From: Oscillospiraceae bacterium | GTDB lineage: Bacteria; Bacillota; Clostridia; Oscillospirales; Oscillospiraceae | Direction: 5' to 3' | Assembly: GCA_017527825.1 (NCBI GenBank) | Contig: JAFXPO010000042.1 | Coordinates: 1-64,000, forward strand | Length of the DNA stretch: 64,000 nucleotides | Part shown: in pieces, positions 62,617 to 64,000 of the stretch | Layout: the number at the start of each line of letters is the position of its first letter | Numbering within the stretch: the stretch's first letter is position 1 | Notes under the pieces: model-generated | Databases searched by the model: none | What the model was told of the DNA's origin: nothing | The model's input: only the letters and a program-made list of their open reading frames with translations | Translations under genes and position numbers: made by a program

Positions 62617-63129
62617 CTAAATTGTCTGTTTTGCCGCCAGATTCGCCCGCTGGAGCATGGACGTAGCGCTGCGGGCGTGGCAGATCGCCAGCGCCAGCGC
62701 GTCCGCCGCGTCATCGGGGCGAGGCACCGCCTTGAGCTTCAAAAGCCGCTTGACCATGTCCATGACCTGACGCTTCTCCGCCTTGCCGTAGCCCACCACC
62801 GCCTGCTTGACCTGAGACGGCGTGTACTCAAAAAGCGGGATGCCGCACTTTTCAGCGCTGTAGAGAATCACGCCGCGTCCATGGGCGACGGCGATGCCGG
62901 TGGTGATGTTGTTGTTGAAGAACAGCTCTTCAATGGCGATGACGTTGGGCTTGCACTGCTCAATCAGCTCCTCCATGTCGTGTCCGATCTGATAAAGCCG
63001 GGTGGACAGCGGCAGCCCTGCCTCGGTGGTGATGGCGCCATAGGTGAGCATGTGCAGGTCGGCACGCTCCACCTCCACCAGCCCAAAGCCGACGATGGCG
63101 ATGCCGGGATCGATACCCAAAATCCGCAC
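62617..63129 (-). CDS. ruvC: Holliday junction resolvase RuvC
   Basis: A 170-aa endonuclease. Catalytic acidic residues appear in RILGIDPGIAIVGFG, IAIEELFFNNNITTG, and RPDDAADALALAICHAR. The start is GTG at 63129, with GGGAGG eight bases upstream, preferred over the TTG at 63147. First gene of the ruv operon; its promoter is at 63159-63187. Confidence 0.96.
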   Translation of the reverse strand: MRILGIDPGIAIVGFGLVEVERADLHMLTYGAITTEAGLPLSTRLYQIGHDMEELIEQCKPNVIAIEELFFNNNITTGIAVAHGRGVILYSAEKCGIPLFEYTPSQVKQAVVGYGKAEKRQVMDMVKRLLKLKAVPRPDDAADALALAICHARSATSMLQRANLAAKQTI

Positions 63130-63158
63130 GTCCGTCACCTCCCGCAAAATCTCGAATT

Positions 63159-63187
63159 ATTGTATCAGAAACTTACACAAAACGCAA
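63159..63187 (-). promoter_or_regulatory. promoter of the ruv operon
   Basis: Minus strand: TTGCGT (63182-63187), 17-bp spacer, TACAAT (63159-63164). Confidence 0.65.
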
Positions 63188-63194
63188 CATAAAT

Positions 63195-63221
63195 AAAAAA
63201 GCGGCTGAGCCGCTTTTTTTC
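63195..63221. terminator. terminator between xerD and the ruv operon
   Basis: An A-run, GCGGC (63201-63205), TGA, GCCGC (63209-63213), T-run of eight. Confidence 0.88.
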
Positions 63222-63224
63222 GAT

Positions 63225-64000
63225 TCACGCTCTGGGATGCGCCCGCTGGTACACATCCTTGAGCTGCTTCTTGACGACGTGGGTGTATATCTGCGTGGAT
63301 GAAATATCCGCGTGACCCAGCATCTCCTGAATGGAGCGCAGGTCCGCGCCGTTTTCCAGCAGATGCACCGCAAAAGAGTGGCGCAGCGTGTGGGGCGTGA
63401 TGTCCTTGCTGATCTGTGCGGTCTCCTGATAGTGCTTGACGATCTTCCAGAAGCCCTGACGGCTCATGCGTTCACCGTTCATATTGACGAACAGCGCCGT
63501 CTCCTCCGGGTCGGCGATCAACTGGGTGCGCACATCCTTCATGTAGTCGCTCAGCGCCTTAATCGCGGCGGGATAGAGCGGAATGATGCGCTCCTTTCCC
63601 TTGCTCTCACAGCGGATAAAGCCCGCGCTGAGGCTCACGTCCCGCTCGTCCAGCGCGATCAGCTCCGAGACGCGGATGCCCGTGGCATAGAGAAGCTCCA
63701 GCATGGCATGGTCGCGATAGCCCTTGGCGTCCACGCACTGCGGCTGCTCCAAAAACAGCTCCACCTCGTGAGCGGTGAGAATCTCCGGGAACTTGCGCTC
63801 TACCTTCTTCGTCGCGACGCCCTTGGCGGGGTTCGACTTGACCTCCCCCTGCGCTTGCAGATAAAGGTAGAAGGATTTGATGGACGCGATGGAGCGCGTG
63901 ACGGTGGCGGCAGATTTTCCCTTGCCGTTCATCCACTCCACATACTCCGTGACCATCGCCTGCGTGACCTTGCGCGGGTCGGCGGGATGATGCTCCTCCA
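63225..64000 (-). CDS. xerD: tyrosine recombinase XerD (5' end outside window)
   Basis: The frame is open to the right edge, so about 258 residues of a roughly 290-300-aa protein are seen. Catalytic residues are in place: Arg in LLYATGIRVSEL, His-x-x-Arg in TPHTLRHSFAVHLLENGADL, and HADISSTQIYTHV with the nucleophilic Tyr. It resolves chromosome dimers; the XerD rather than XerC assignment rests on overall similarity. A terminator follows the stop. Confidence 0.92.
   Translation of the reverse strand, partial: EEHHPADPRKVTQAMVTEYVEWMNGKGKSAATVTRSIASIKSFYLYLQAQGEVKSNPAKGVATKKVERKFPEILTAHEVELFLEQPQCVDAKGYRDHAMLELLYATGIRVSELIALDERDVSLSAGFIRCESKGKERIIPLYPAAIKALSDYMKDVRTQLIADPEETALFVNMNGERMSRQGFWKIVKHYQETAQISKDITPHTLRHSFAVHLLENGADLRSIQEMLGHADISSTQIYTHVVKKQLKDVYQRAHPRA

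Overview
The window looks like a chromosome segment of an anaerobic, spore-forming Clostridia member, most likely in or near the Oscillospiraceae. Supporting genes are cotJ, cwlD, yunB, whiA and a SigH-type sigma factor, a CitX-CitG fusion, S-layer-homology proteins, a class A RNase P RNA, and moderately high-GC housekeeping genes with strong AGGAGG ribosome sites. Assignments rest on reading motifs by eye; no database search was run.

Layout. (1) About 1-3850 is a mobile remnant: an IS630-type transposase tail, a Rep_trans replication initiator with a small ORF and an SSB, an 800-bp non-coding block full of dyad symmetry, and four tiny ORFs, two of them in a duplicated promoter/terminator cassette. 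(2) 3949-6809 is host DNA: a Cys-rich mini-protein, radA, cwlD and a CotJA-CotJB fusion. (3) cotJC is cut in two. Its N-terminal 65 codons end at about 7003 and the rest resumes at 17134. Between them lies a 10.13-kb element with a large serine recombinase at its left end, two DUF4143-type ATPases, a HipA-like kinase, an HsdR-N nuclease-like protein, MobC, a small ribbon-helix-helix-like protein and a ParB. The flanking 12-bp cores both encode Gly-Thr-Glu-Glu in frame, so precise excision would rebuild a 198-aa CotJC, as skin does for sigK in Bacillus. (4) 17663-21851 holds citXG, an aminotransferase, a Cys-tailed conserved protein and a DUF4364 regulator. (5) 21870-29469 is the operon hprK-murB-rapZ-whiA-C_GCAxxG_C_C-dnaE. 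(6) 29694-38062 holds rpmB, rqcH, mrnC, a VWA/MoxR pair, a PilT-like ATPase, an LCP-family protein and a surface protein. (7) 38141-47767 is a capsule/EPS region: CpsB phosphatase, CpsD tyrosine kinase and CpsC, then a tightly coupled PqqD / HprK-like / S26 peptidase / ABC exporter / TraX operon led by a CapD-like sugar dehydratase. (8) 47871-53298 has a small membrane protein, tRNA-Ala(GGC), alkD, ligA, yunB and murD. (9) 53400-56861 has rnpB and two SLH proteins. (10) 56920-64000 has yebC, a Nif3-like gene, trmK, DUF1858, a zinc-ribbon protein, sigH, ruvCAB and a partial xerD.

The most notable system is the intervening element in cotJC. In the integrated state it also supplies the recombinase with a host-derived C-terminus. 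In the circular state the recombinase frame would read through the rejoined junction into an ORF translationally coupled to parB, which suggests that excision switches on the element's own maintenance and transfer genes. The second most notable is the PqqD/HprK-like/peptidase/exporter operon, which has RiPP-like parts but no visible precursor or radical-SAM enzyme.
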